A DNA stretch of 64,000 nucleotides from the NCBI GenBank assembly GCA_947494545.1, contig CANLVH010000003.1, positions 62,001-126,000 of the forward strand. Direction: 5' to 3'. How positions within the stretch are numbered: position 1 is the stretch's first letter; each line of letters begins with the position of its first letter. This DNA comes from an uncultured Mesonia sp. GTDB lineage: Bacteria; Bacteroidota; Bacteroidia; Flavobacteriales; Flavobacteriaceae. Below the pieces are notes generated by a model. It worked only from the letters and a program-made list of their open reading frames with translations, was not told the DNA's origin and ran no database searches. Position numbers and translations under genes: made by a program. Positions 8,865-18,052 of the stretch are shown one piece after another.

Positions 8865-10037
8865 CTATTTTCTTCTATACTTTTGGGTTTGCTCAAAAAC
8901 TGCGTCTAGAATAGCTTTATCTTCTTCCGTAAAGGTAATATCACGGCGTTGCATTACTTTTTCGGCAACTTCAAAGGCTTTATTGGTTTTATAAGTTGTA
9001 GTGCCACTGCTTCCGCCCCAGCTAAAACTTGGTATAAAGTTGCGCGGAAATCCTGCTCCAAAAATATTTGCACTCACGCCAACTACCGTTCCCGTATTAA
9101 ACATGGTGTTAATTCCGCATTTAGAATGGTCTCCCATCATTAAACCACAAAATTGCAAACCGGTACGAGCAAAACCTTCGGTTTCGTAATCCCAAAGTCG
9201 TACTTCTGCATAATTGTTTTTTAGATTAGAATTATTAGAATCTGCCCCAATATTACACCATTCTCCCAACACAGAATTGCCTAAAAAGCCATCGTGACCT
9301 TTGTTAGAATAACCGCTAATAACAGAATTATTCACTTCTCCCCCAACCTTAGAATGCGGACCAACAGTAGTAGGACCGTAAATTTTGGCGCCCATTTTTA
9401 GCGTGGCGTTATCGCATAAAGCAAAAGGTCCGCGAATGGCACAATTTTCCATAACTTCTGTATCTTTTCCTATGTAAATTGGTCCGTTGCTAGCATTTAA
9501 ACTGCCATTGGTTAATTTTGCGCCCTCTTCTATAAAAATTTGATCTTTACGGATGCAAAACACGCTTTTAGGAATTTCTGCCGAAACCCGATCTTTAGTC
9601 AGCAAATCAAAATCTGCTTGAATTGCCGCAGCGTTCTTAGAAAAAATATCCCAACTATGTTCTATAAATAATGGTTTGGTGTCTAACTCTACAGCTTTAA
9701 AATCTTCTAAATCTATTTCTTCGTTTTTTTTAGATTTAAAAGCTACATAATGCTCTTCGTGCATTAAAACCTCTTGATTTTTTAAGTTATTGATTTGTTT
9801 TATCAAGGTTTCAGACGGACAAAAGGCGGCATTAAGCATAATGTTTTCATCCATTTCTACCATTGGCCATTTTTCTGTCAAATAATCTTCGGTTACGGTG
9901 GTTGTGGTACTTTGTAGATACTTTTCCCATTTTTCGCGAATGGTTAAAATACCAAAGCGCAACTCTGCTACCGGTTTTGTAAAGGTAAACGGAAGTAGTT
10001 GATTTCTAACTGCCCCATCAAATAAGATATAGTTCAT
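8865..10037 (-). CDS. GlmU-like sugar nucleotidyltransferase / acyltransferase
   Basis: Bacteroidota-type alternative GlmU, predicted to supply UDP-N-acetylglucosamine for cell wall and LPS. The 390-residue protein opens with MNYILFDGAVRNQLLPFTFTKPVAELRFG, the hallmark of this subgroup, then has a divergent nucleotidyltransferase part. From about residue 180 it shows left-handed beta-helix hexapeptides (IYIGKDTEVMENCAIRG, GAKIYGPTTVGPHSKVGGEV). Classical GlmU is about 450 residues with a different order of motifs, so equivalence is by family rather than by visible catalytic residues. A near-match -7 box (CGAAGGTA, minus strand TACCTTCG) is at 10057-10064. Confidence 0.83.
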   Translation of the reverse strand: MNYILFDGAVRNQLLPFTFTKPVAELRFGILTIREKWEKYLQSTTTTVTEDYLTEKWPMVEMDENIMLNAAFCPSETLIKQINNLKNQEVLMHEEHYVAFKSKKNEEIDLEDFKAVELDTKPLFIEHSWDIFSKNAAAIQADFDLLTKDRVSAEIPKSVFCIRKDQIFIEEGAKLTNGSLNASNGPIYIGKDTEVMENCAIRGPFALCDNATLKMGAKIYGPTTVGPHSKVGGEVNNSVISGYSNKGHDGFLGNSVLGEWCNIGADSNNSNLKNNYAEVRLWDYETEGFARTGLQFCGLMMGDHSKCGINTMFNTGTVVGVSANIFGAGFPRNFIPSFSWGGSSGTTTYKTNKAFEVAEKVMQRRDITFTEEDKAILDAVFEQTQKYRRK

Positions 10038-10075
10038 CTGAATTTATTTTAAAAAACGAAGGTAAAAAAAATAAT

Positions 10076-10519
10076 CTATTGGCAATTTTTGGTTTGCCGG
10101 GTATCGCTAATATGAATAATTTTCCATTTATTTTCTACTTGCATTAGCGTAAATAAATTTATCCCGCAATGACTAAATTCATTATCTAAATAAAACGTAT
10201 AAGGTATCCAAGCTGCCGCCATTTTATGATCTTTTTGAATAGTAAACTCCCCAAGCTCTTCCTTAAACTGCATTTGTTTAGGAATACTGCTAAGACCGTT
10301 TAAAAACTCTGCCCTGCTTTCTATATGCAAAATGGTCTTGTTTTTTTCGTCTTTAGAAATAGATTGAAACTTGGCTTCGGGAATAAGCATCTTTTTTAAC
10401 TGTACGGTATCTTGCTTATGAAAAGCACTAAAAAATTGTTTTACAGCATCTTTTGGCGTTTTTTGTGCACGAATAAAACTGCTAAAGCCAATAAATAAAA
10501 TAAAAACCAAGTATTTCAT
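10076..10519 (-). CDS. Secreted NTF2-like (SnoaL/DUF4440-type) protein
   Basis: Exported protein of 147 residues: signal peptide MKYLVFILFIGFSSFIRAQ, then an NTF2-like cone fold candidate starting PKDAVKQFFSAFHKQDTVQLKKML and ending VENKWKIIHISDTRQ, the usual final strand. I choose ATG 10517-10519 because a longer reading frame would overlap the divergent panB gene and lacks a signal peptide. Function unknown; such proteins bind small ligands or are non-catalytic. It is divergent from panB with a 70-base shared promoter region. Confidence 0.75.
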   Translation of the reverse strand: MKYLVFILFIGFSSFIRAQKTPKDAVKQFFSAFHKQDTVQLKKMLIPEAKFQSISKDEKNKTILHIESRAEFLNGLSSIPKQMQFKEELGEFTIQKDHKMAAAWIPYTFYLDNEFSHCGINLFTLMQVENKWKIIHISDTRQTKNCQ

Positions 10520-10532
10520 TCTTAAAACCGAA

Positions 10533-10563
10533 TTGTTATTGACGCGGTAAATTACTACTTTTA
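10533..10563 (+). promoter_or_regulatory. Candidate panB promoter
   Basis: TTG at 10533-10535, 20 bases, then TACTTTTA at 10556-10563, one mismatch from the TTG-N19-TAnnTTTG consensus, ending 26 bases before the panB start. Confidence 0.4.
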
Positions 10564-10589
10564 CAGCAACAAAACAATAAATTTCAGCT

Positions 10590-11408
10590 ATGTCAACCGC
10601 AAAAAAAGAATATAAACGCGTTACTGTAAAATCTTTAGTAGATATGAAAAAACGCGGCGAAAAAATTTCTATGCTCACTTCATACGATTATACAATGGCT
10701 CAAATTGTAGACGGCGCGGGTATAGATGTAATTTTGGTGGGAGACTCTGCCTCTAATGTTATGGCCGGGCACGAAACCACTTTGCCCATAACTTTAGACC
10801 AAATGATTTATCATGCTTCTTCTGTAGTACGTGCAATAGACCGATCTTTGGTGGTGGTAGATTTGCCTTTTGGAAGTTACCAAAGCGACCCAAAAGAGGC
10901 CTTGCGCTCTGCCATAAGAATTATGAAAGAAAGCGGCGGACATGCAGTAAAATTAGAAGGCGGTAAAGAAGTAAAAGAATCTATAAAACGTATTTTAAAA
11001 GCCGGTATTCCGGTAATGGGACATTTAGGTTTAACCCCGCAATCTATTTATAAATTTGGTACTTACACGGTACGAGCAAAACAAGAAGAAGAAGCGGCAA
11101 AATTAAAAGAAGACGCCAAAATGTTAGAAAAAATTGGTTGTTTTTCTATTGTTTTAGAAAAAGTGCCCGCAAAACTAGCCAAAGAAGTGGCAGAGAGTGT
11201 TTCTATTCCTGTAATTGGTATTGGCGCCGGTAATGGCGTAGACGGACAAGTTTTGGTAGTGCACGATATGCTGGGAATGACGCATGAATTTAATCCGCGA
11301 TTTTTGCGCCGTTATTTAGATATGCACACAGAAATGACCAAGGCATTCAAAAATTATAACGAGGATGTAAAATCTGGTGATTTTCCTAACGAAAATGAGC
11401 AATATTAA
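10590..11408 (+). CDS. panB: 3-methyl-2-oxobutanoate hydroxymethyltransferase
   Basis: First step of pantothenate synthesis: transfers a hydroxymethyl group from methylene-THF to alpha-ketoisovalerate to give ketopantoate. The 272 residues contain [10 protein letters not shown], the metal-site [20 protein letters not shown] (about 50-69), [23 protein letters not shown] and the catalytic glutamate region SIVLEKVP, with the closing IGIGAG. Length matches the family. No panC or panD is adjacent. Confidence 0.97.
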   Translation: MSTAKKEYKRVTVKSLVDMKKRGEKISMLTSYDYTMAQIVDGAGIDVILVGDSASNVMAGHETTLPITLDQMIYHASSVVRAIDRSLVVVDLPFGSYQSDPKEALRSAIRIMKESGGHAVKLEGGKEVKESIKRILKAGIPVMGHLGLTPQSIYKFGTYTVRAKQEEEAAKLKEDAKMLEKIGCFSIVLEKVPAKLAKEVAESVSIPVIGIGAGNGVDGQVLVVHDMLGMTHEFNPRFLRRYLDMHTEMTKAFKNYNEDVKSGDFPNENEQY

Positions 11409-11424
11409 GCTAGAGCTTTAAATA

Positions 11425-11433
11425 TTTACGGAA
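11425..11433. repeat. TTTACGGAA core between panB and the TPR pseudogene
   Basis: Nine-base core of the window-wide repeat, in the context AATATTTACGGAAAGG, 17 bases past the panB stop. Confidence 0.7.
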
Positions 11434-11574
11434 AGGAATAAATAAGCCATACGTCAAGTTTAGTTTCGTGCTAAATTCATACAAGATATCTTAACCATAC
11501 TGCAATTGGAGATGTTATTGTTCGGTTTTACGAGTCTGTTTAAAATAAGCTAAATTTTATAATTGGTTTTTTGT

Positions 11575-11582
11575 TAGTTTTG
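11575..11582 (+). promoter_or_regulatory. Candidate -7 box of the TPR gene
   Basis: TAGTTTTG, an exact TAnnTTTG match, 15 bases upstream of the ATG at 11598. No clear -33 TTG is present. Confidence 0.4.
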
Positions 11583-11597
11583 TAAATAAAGCTTGGT

Positions 11598-12708
11598 ATG
11601 CCTAGTTATAAATTACGTTTTAACATTAACCTCTTATTGGTGTGGTTTTTACTCTCTCCGGTTGCACTAACGGCACAAACAAATGGGCAAAAAATTGAGG
11701 AAAAACTGCAAGAAGCCAAATTGCACATTTATCAAAATCCGGAGAAAGCTATAAAGCTAGCCACTATAATTTACCAAGAAGCTAAAGAAACAGATACCAA
11801 AATTACTGCCTTAATCACCTTGGTAAATGGCTACACCGCAATAAATCAAAACGAGAATGCACTTATCTTCGCCACCAAAGCTTTAGAAGTAGCTAAAAAA
11901 CAGGAAGCCTACGGCAACAAATTCGTACTTTGGGTTTGTTGGGAGAGCAATACCAACTTTATCATTTAATAAAATATCTAGAGATTATTTAAACCGCGCA
12001 GAAAACTTAATAAACACCTCTAACCTACCAGAAGAAATGGTAGCGCTCTCTAAAGGCAATATTTTTGCCGTAAAAGGAAACGGCTATAAAGACGAAATAG
12101 ATTGTGCTTACGCCATAGAAAATTATGATTTGGCTATAGCGGCCTACCAAAAACTTCCTGACCATTCTAGTGCGCAAAACAATTTGGCCTTGGTTTGTTT
12201 AGAAAAAGGAAATTGTCTTCTAGAATTGGAACAGTTAGGGCAAGCAGAAGAAAATTTTAAAAAATCATTGCAAATTTCTACCAAAAACAATTTAGAAGAA
12301 TATGAACAATATGCCAATTTAGGTCTTGCCAAAATAGATTATGCCACCTGCAATTACCAAACTTCTATAGCGCATCTGCAAGCTTTAAAAAATACAGAAG
12401 ATTTTGATTTGCAAGCACAAACTGAAAAAGAATTATATTTTTTATTGAAAGAAAATCATTTAGCACTTGGCCATACAGAAACATTTCACTTTTTCGAAAA
12501 AAAGCACCAACAAGCCTCTCAAGAAATTCAGCAGTTAGAAAATCAGAATTTTCGGCAGGTTTTAAAATTTATTCGTAACTATTCTTTTACGGAAAGCAAA
12601 TCTTTCCGTAAAGAAAAAATCCTGCTTTACAGCCTTCTTATTATTTGCGCCGGACTAATAATTTTTGAAATCACCAAAAGCTTAAAACGCAAAAACAATT
12701 TAGAATAA
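11598..12708 (+). pseudogene. Frameshifted TPR protein with C-terminal membrane helix
   Basis: Remains of a secreted or periplasmic TPR protein. The first piece (11598-11969) has a signal peptide and TPR-like helices ending KKQEAYGNK. The second (from about 11985 to 12708) continues with DYLNRAENLINTSN, TPR repeats and a membrane helix (SLLIICAGLIIFEI). The conceptual join ...GNKIRTLGLLGEQYQLYHLIKY LEDYLNRAENL needs two single-base insertions, near 11920 (A run) and 11982 (single G). It resembles the sensor half of flavobacterial TPR-AraC regulators, but no DNA-binding domain follows. Sequencing error cannot be excluded for such short runs. An inverted pair of the TTTACGGAA word is at 12586-12613. 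Confidence 0.7.
12586..12613. repeat. Inverted pair of the TTTACGGAA word inside coding sequence
   Basis: TTTACGGAA (12586-12594) and TTCCGTAAAG (12604-12613) with a 9-base spacer form a possible 11-base-pair stem near the 3' end of the TPR gene. There is no T run after it, so it is not a normal terminator. Confidence 0.8.
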
Positions 12709-12939
12709 CCGGCATATTTTGATTTTATATTTTCGGTTTTACACCAAAAATCAACTTCTACAGGCAAATTTTTTATTTTTTGCTAAAATAAATTTAACAA
12801 TCTGTATATCAGTAAATTAAAACGTATTTTAGTCTATGCAATTTACGTAATTTTCGCCAATTTCGGTATTTTAATCCTTTTATATAAGGCTTAAATTGTT
12901 TTCTTTTGATAAAAGCGAAAAAACCCAAAAACTCTAAAT

Positions 12940-14189
12940 ATGAAATTGAAATTTACCCTAACATTATTGCTGTTTAGTTTTCTAACAGCCTTTTCTCAAA
13001 ACGAAAAAAGCTACACAATTTCGGTAGAAAAAAATGCTTCTTTAAACAAAGATGGTTATGATATGACCCAACATAACCGACCAAAATACATTAGTTCTCC
13101 CTTTACGGAAGAATCTCCTGTAACAGCTTCTAGAAGTCAAAACAATACCACAAGCAATCTAAGCACCAATCCGGATATTGAAGCTTTTGCACAACTCACC
13201 TTAAATAGATGGGGCGTTTTAACCGATATGGATACCAACGGCGAATTGTTTTATAACGCCGAAAGAATCGGCAACACGTTTACGGTAAAAACCTACGATA
13301 ACGATTTGGAAGTAGTAGAAAACTTTTCTATAGATGTGCACGATAATCAACTTGGTTTCTTAATGGGAGAAGGCGGTAATGCTACCAACATTGGCTTTTT
13401 TAATATAGAAAGTTGGTCTTTTCAAACTATTTTTGATGCAGTAACCCAAAACGATCAATTATCTAACAAGTTTAACCGGGTTGCAACAAGCAACGGGTAC
13501 AAATATTTAATTGGTGTTGGCCAACCAGACGAAGAAAACGGCAACTTATACGGAGTAATAGACGAGTTTGATGAAGACGGCACTCTACTAAACAGACAGC
13601 GTTTTTTATTGCCAAATGATGCTATTCTTTTTGACCCAATTTTGACGCGTTATGCTTTAATGCCTAATTTATTTAGCCAGCGAGACGATGCTTTGCACTA
13701 TATGTATTTGTATAAGCAACAAAGTCAAGATAATTCTATTTTTAATAACGTACTAATAGCAAAAGATTCTACAGATGTTGTGGTAGAATTTAGAGGAGAT
13801 ACACCTAACGGAAACATTACCGGTTCTACTTTCTTAAGAGATGGTAATGGTAATTACGACAAAATGACCATTCAATATGAACCATCTGCCAGCGGAATGC
13901 TTGTTGACTTTTACCGCTTACCATTTGATGATAATTTAGGAATTGACAACCAAACCGAAACAAAGTTTTTTTATACCCAAATCCTACTCAAAATTTGCTA
14001 AATATAAAATCTGATGTAGCACTAAAAGCTATTAAAATCTATTCTATAACCGGCAAAATGGTTAGAACTGACAAATTAAACGGTCAGCAAAGTACAATTA
14101 ACCTTTCTGCTTTGGCACCCGGTATTTATTTTGCAAATATTAGCCTAGGCGATGGGAAATCTGAAAAAGTAAAATTTATTAAAAACTAG
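12940..14189 (+). pseudogene. T9SS-secreted protein split by a one-base shift in a T7 tract
   Basis: Secreted protein of unknown function: signal peptide ending LTAFSQ, about 330 residues without recognisable domain, and a C-terminal type IX secretion sorting domain (NIKSDVALKAIKIYSITGKM...GIYFANISLGDGKSEKVKFIKN). The upstream frame stops at 14001 after the tract GTTTTTTTAT (T7 at 13966-13972). Reading eight T residues instead restores FFLYPNPTQNLLNIKSD, the expected start of the sorting domain. So one T has been lost, by mutation, phase variation or sequencing error. As written, the protein would be made without its sorting signal. Confidence 0.8.
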
Positions 14190-14237
14190 TTTCCATTTAT
14201 CGTAATTGCGATAAAAAGAAAAACATTTAGTAGAATA

Positions 14238-14331
14238 AAAGCGCCCGAAGTAAACGTTTTATAGAGTTGCAGACTTTTTTGCCCCAAATTGCACTATAAA
14301 AACAACAAGTTTTACTTCCGGGCGTTTTTTT
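14238..14331. terminator. Long imperfect hairpin, probable bidirectional terminator
   Basis: Left arm GCGCCCGAAGTAAA (14241-14254) pairs with TTTACTTCCGGGCG (14311-14324, one bulge). An inner stem adds GTTTTATAG (about 14256-14264) with CTATAAAAAC (about 14294-14303). An A run precedes it and T7 follows. It is unusually long, about 90 bases, for a terminator and may derive from a small inverted-repeat element. Confidence 0.6.
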
Positions 14332-14402
14332 ATTTCTAAAATTTAAAGAGAAAATAAAACTAAAAAAATGTAGTTTTGTGCTTGCCGATAAAGGGAGCCG
14401 CC

Positions 14403-15831
14403 ATGAAATTTTCGTTTTTTTTATTTTTATATTTGGTTTTAATTGGCATTTCCCGACCTGGAATAGCGCAAGAAACCGAAGCCAACAGATTATTAAAAGA
14501 AGCCGAAGAAAGCAGATATACCAATCCGCAAAAATCTTTAAAACTTTACAATTACCTATTAAAAACACCACAGATGCAGCTTTTTCTACACTATAGAAAT
14601 TAAGCAAATTCAAGCTAACTTACTTTTAGAAAACTTCCAAGAAGCCGTAAAAAACGCCCAAAGTGCGCAACAAAATTTAAAAGCTTTCTCTAACCCAAAA
14701 CTTTACTGCCACTATTGGATACAAGTTGCCAACCTATATAAAGAATTAGATTTACACCAAGAAAGTAAGCAAGCTTTAGAGCAAGCAGAAAAGTATTTTG
14801 CAAAGCTTAAAAAAGAACAAAAGCAAGTTATATTACCACAATTAGAGCTCGTTCGGGTAGAACAAGAAAGCGAAAAACCTTTCTTAAAAAAGCAGAAGAT
14901 TTAAAACAGCTTTTAGAAAAAACCAAAAAAAAACCGGAATTTACAGCACTATTTACGTTACCAAATTGCCAAATTATATTACCCGGCAAACCAAGATTCC
15001 GCGAAAGCGTATTTACAACAAATTGCAAACAGTAAAGCTTCTAATCTTACAAAAAAAGCCCAATTTTTTATAGCAATTATAGCGCACAAAAAGCTTCCGG
15101 ACAGTTTACAAATTGCCAATAATTTTACAGAAAATGCTACTGCAAAATTGCAAAGTTTATGGTTAAACCAACAAATAAACCATTGGGAAAATCAACAAAA
15201 AACAGATAGTTTAGTAAAATACACCAAGCAACTTGCGCAATTGCAAAACCAAGCGCATTTTAGAAAAAGACAAGCAAAAGTATTGCTTTTAGAAAATACT
15301 TACTACGTCCAACAAGAGGCACAAGAAAAGCAAACCACAAAATAAAAACGCTGGTTATGGACGGGTATAGGCTTGTCTTTTTTGTTTATAGTGTTGTATT
15401 TTGCTTATTTACTTTACGGAAAAAATAAAAAGAAACACAAAACCACCGAAGCTGAAGGCAGCAAAAAAATTGTAATTCCGCCTAAAACAGAAAAAGAGAT
15501 TTTAGAAAAATTGAAGCAATTTGAAAATTCGCGCTTGTTTTTAGATAAAAAAATGCGTTTAGGGACTTTGGCTAAACATTTAGATACCAATACGCGTTAT
15601 CTTTCTACAATCATCAATGCTGCAAAAAACAAAAGTTTTAATGCTTATATAAATTCTTTACGGATTAATTATATACTTTCAAAATTAGAATCGGAGCCCA
15701 AATATGCCAATTACAAAATAAGTTACTTGGCCAAAGAAAGCGGTTTAGCTTCGCAAAGTAGTTTTACTGCCGCTTTTAAAGAAGAAACCGGTTTGACGCC
15801 TTCGGTTTATATTAAAAAGAAAGTAGATTAA
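14403..15831 (+). pseudogene. Degraded TPR-AraC family transcriptional regulator
   Basis: Relic of a membrane TPR sensor with a C-terminal AraC-type DNA-binding domain. Pieces in order: signal peptide and first repeat (14403 to about 14565); TIEIKQIQANLLLENFQ...LELVRVEQ in another frame (to about 14865); then from about 14938 the frame YLRYQIAKLYYPANQDSAKA continues to an in-frame TAA at 15343-15345, after which membrane helix and AraC helix-turn-helix (LDTNTRYLSTIINAAKNKSF, SGLASQSSFTAAFKEETGLT) follow in the same frame to 15831. At least three frame changes (near the A5 at 14561, near 14870, in the A9 at 14925-14933) plus a nonsense codon make decay more likely than sequencing error. The last part alone (15373-15831) could still encode a free HTH domain. 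Confidence 0.8.
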
Positions 15832-15862
15832 ATCTAAACTTACTTTAGTAATTTGGTTTTAG

Positions 15863-15870
15863 TATTTTTG
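15863..15870 (+). promoter_or_regulatory. Candidate -7 box of the pseudouridine synthase gene
   Basis: TATTTTTG, exact TAnnTTTG match, 17 bases before the TTG start at 15888; no good -33 box. Confidence 0.4.
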
Positions 15871-15887
15871 GAGCAAAAGCAAACAAT

Positions 15888-16592
15888 TTGAAAACAACGC
15901 ATTCCAATCCGCAAAACCTACAAGTTTTATATGAAGACAATCATTTAATTGTTGTTAACAAACGCGCCGGAGATTTGGTGCAAGGCGACAAAACCGGCGA
16001 TGCACCTTTAAGCGAGGTTGTAAAAGCCTTTTTAAAAGAAAAATACAACAAACCCGGCAATGTTTATTTGGGAGTAGTTCACCGTTTAGATAGGCCTACG
16101 AGTGGCGTAGTTTTGTTTGCAAAAACTTCTAAAGCCCTACCGCGCTTAAATAAATTATTTGCAGACAAGAAGAATAAAAAAACCTATTGGGCAATGGTAC
16201 AAAATACGCCAAATCCGGAAAACGGAACTTTGGTACATTACCTAAAACGCAACCAAAAACAAAACAAATCTTACGCCCATAAAAACGAAATTCCCAATAG
16301 TAAAAAAGGAATTTTGCATTATAAAACCCTTAAAAAATTAGACCGCTACACGCTTTTAAAAATAGATTTAGAAACCGGAAGACACCACCAAATTAGAAGT
16401 CAATTAGCGGCAATTGGCAGCCCGATAAAAGGCGATTTAAAATATGGTTTTAACCGAAGCAATCCCGATGGCCGCATACATTTACACGCCAGAAGTTTAC
16501 AACTCGTACATCCCGTAAAAAAAGAAGAAATGACTTTTGTTGCGCCCGTGCCCAATGATAATTTATGGAATGCAGCTGCTAAAAATAGATAA
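15888..16592 (+). CDS. RluA-family RNA pseudouridine synthase
   Basis: Isomerises uridine to pseudouridine in rRNA or tRNA. The 234-residue protein has the catalytic-aspartate motif HRLDRPTSG (about 66-74), the strand LYEDNHLIVVNKRAGDLVQ and the closing motif ETGRHHQIRSQLA, all typical of the RluA group. No S4 domain is present, so it is a short single-domain form like RluA/TruC. The start is TTG at 15888, the only one upstream of the conserved strand in this frame. The target site cannot be predicted. Confidence 0.92.
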   Translation: MKTTHSNPQNLQVLYEDNHLIVVNKRAGDLVQGDKTGDAPLSEVVKAFLKEKYNKPGNVYLGVVHRLDRPTSGVVLFAKTSKALPRLNKLFADKKNKKTYWAMVQNTPNPENGTLVHYLKRNQKQNKSYAHKNEIPNSKKGILHYKTLKKLDRYTLLKIDLETGRHHQIRSQLAAIGSPIKGDLKYGFNRSNPDGRIHLHARSLQLVHPVKKEEMTFVAPVPNDNLWNAAAKNR

Positions 16593-16672
16593 AATATACG
16601 TTAAAAAATTAAGCTTTTACTATTCATTTCGCTGATTTTCATTTTCTTAGTAGTCATTCTTAAAAAACAGCT

Positions 16673-18052
16673 ATGCCATCCGAAATAAAGAAAATCTACC
16701 AAGCCCAAATAAAACGCAAAAACGCGCAAGCTGTTATTTCGGTAGAAGAGCGAATTTCTTTATTGAAAAAATTAAAAAAAGAAATTGAAGCGCAAGAAAA
16801 CACGATTATTGAAGCTTTAAAAGCAGATTTTCAAAAACCTGCTTTTGAAACCATGCTTTCCGAAGTTATTGTGGTTTATAAAGAGTTAGATTTATTCATC
16901 AAAAACTTAAAAAAATGGAGCAAGCCGCAAAAAGTAAGTTCCAGTTTTTTAAACTTTCCTTCCTCCGATTATATTTATCATAGACCGTATGGAACTATTT
17001 TGGTAATTGCCCCGTGGAATTATCCTTTTCAATTGGCAATTAATCCGGTAATCGCTGCTTTTGCAACCGGAAACACCGTGGTTTTAAAACCTTCTGAATT
17101 AACTCCAGCTACTTCCAAAGTATTGGTAAATATTTTACATAAAGTGTTTACTGAAGAGCAAATTGCGGTGATAGAAGGCGACAAAAATGTGGCGCAAGAA
17201 CTTTTAGATTTAAAATGGAATTATATCTTTTTTACCGGTAGCGTCCCCGTAGGAAAAATTGTGCACCAAGCTGCGGCAAAGCACTTAACCCCGGTGACTT
17301 TAGAATTGGGCGGTAAAAATCCGTGTGTTGTAGATAGTTCGGCAAAAATTGCTTTGAGTGCCAAACGCATTGTTTGGGGCAAATTCTTAAACGCAGGGCA
17401 AACCTGTATTGCCCCAGATTATGTTTTAGTAGAAAAAAGTATTAAATCCCAATTTGTAAAAGCTTTAAAACAGGAAATAATCGCCGCATACGGCAAAGAC
17501 ACCGAAGCTTCTGCAGATTACGCGCGAATTATAAATTCTAAAAATTTTGAGCGTTTAACCGCGATGATTATTGAAAAGAAAGTAATTTTTGGCGGACAAA
17601 CAGATGCTGGTACCAATTTTATTGCGCCCACGTTAATAAACGAACCCGATTTGGAAAGCGAAATAATGCAAGGGGAAATTTTTGGTCCGTTGCTACCCAT
17701 AATTTCCTACGAAAAAGAAGCTGAGATGCTTTCTATTATAAATTCTTATCCCGCACCATTGGCAGCTTTTATCTTTACGGAAAATAAAAATTTTGCAGAA
17801 AATTTATTTAAGAAATTCCCATTTGGTGGCGGCGTTATTAACGATGTGGTAGTACATTTTGTAAACGACAAACTGCCTTTTGGCGGCGTTGGTAACAGCG
17901 GTATTGGCGCATACCACGGCAAACATAGTTTTTATTGCTTTACCCACCAACAAAGCATCGTACACAGAAAAACTTGGCTGGATGTAGCTTTTAGATACGC
18001 TCCGTTTGGTAACAAATTAAAATGGATTAAAAAACTGAAAGGTTTTATTTGA
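16673..18052 (+). CDS. NAD(P)-dependent aldehyde dehydrogenase (class 3-like)
   Basis: Oxidises aldehydes to acids. The 459 residues lack the N-terminal extension of class 1/2 enzymes and resemble the ALDH3/coniferyl-aldehyde group. Visible: APWNYPFQLAINP, KPSELTPATS, FTGSVPVGK, the glutamate motif LELGGKNP, the catalytic Cys in NAGQTCIAPDY, and GPLLPII. The C-terminal end (WLDVAFRYAPFG...LKWIKKL) is amphipathic as in membrane-associated ALDH3 proteins. Its last eight bases overlap the convergent S41 protease gene. Confidence 0.93.
   Translation: MPSEIKKIYQAQIKRKNAQAVISVEERISLLKKLKKEIEAQENTIIEALKADFQKPAFETMLSEVIVVYKELDLFIKNLKKWSKPQKVSSSFLNFPSSDYIYHRPYGTILVIAPWNYPFQLAINPVIAAFATGNTVVLKPSELTPATSKVLVNILHKVFTEEQIAVIEGDKNVAQELLDLKWNYIFFTGSVPVGKIVHQAAAKHLTPVTLELGGKNPCVVDSSAKIALSAKRIVWGKFLNAGQTCIAPDYVLVEKSIKSQFVKALKQEIIAAYGKDTEASADYARIINSKNFERLTAMIIEKKVIFGGQTDAGTNFIAPTLINEPDLESEIMQGEIFGPLLPIISYEKEAEMLSIINSYPAPLAAFIFTENKNFAENLFKKFPFGGGVINDVVVHFVNDKLPFGGVGNSGIGAYHGKHSFYCFTHQQSIVHRKTWLDVAFRYAPFGNKLKWIKKLKGFI

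Noticed and set aside
10520..10678. N-terminal extension of the NTF2-like protein
   Set aside because: It would overlap the divergent panB gene and its promoter and hide the signal peptide; ATG 10519 is preferred.
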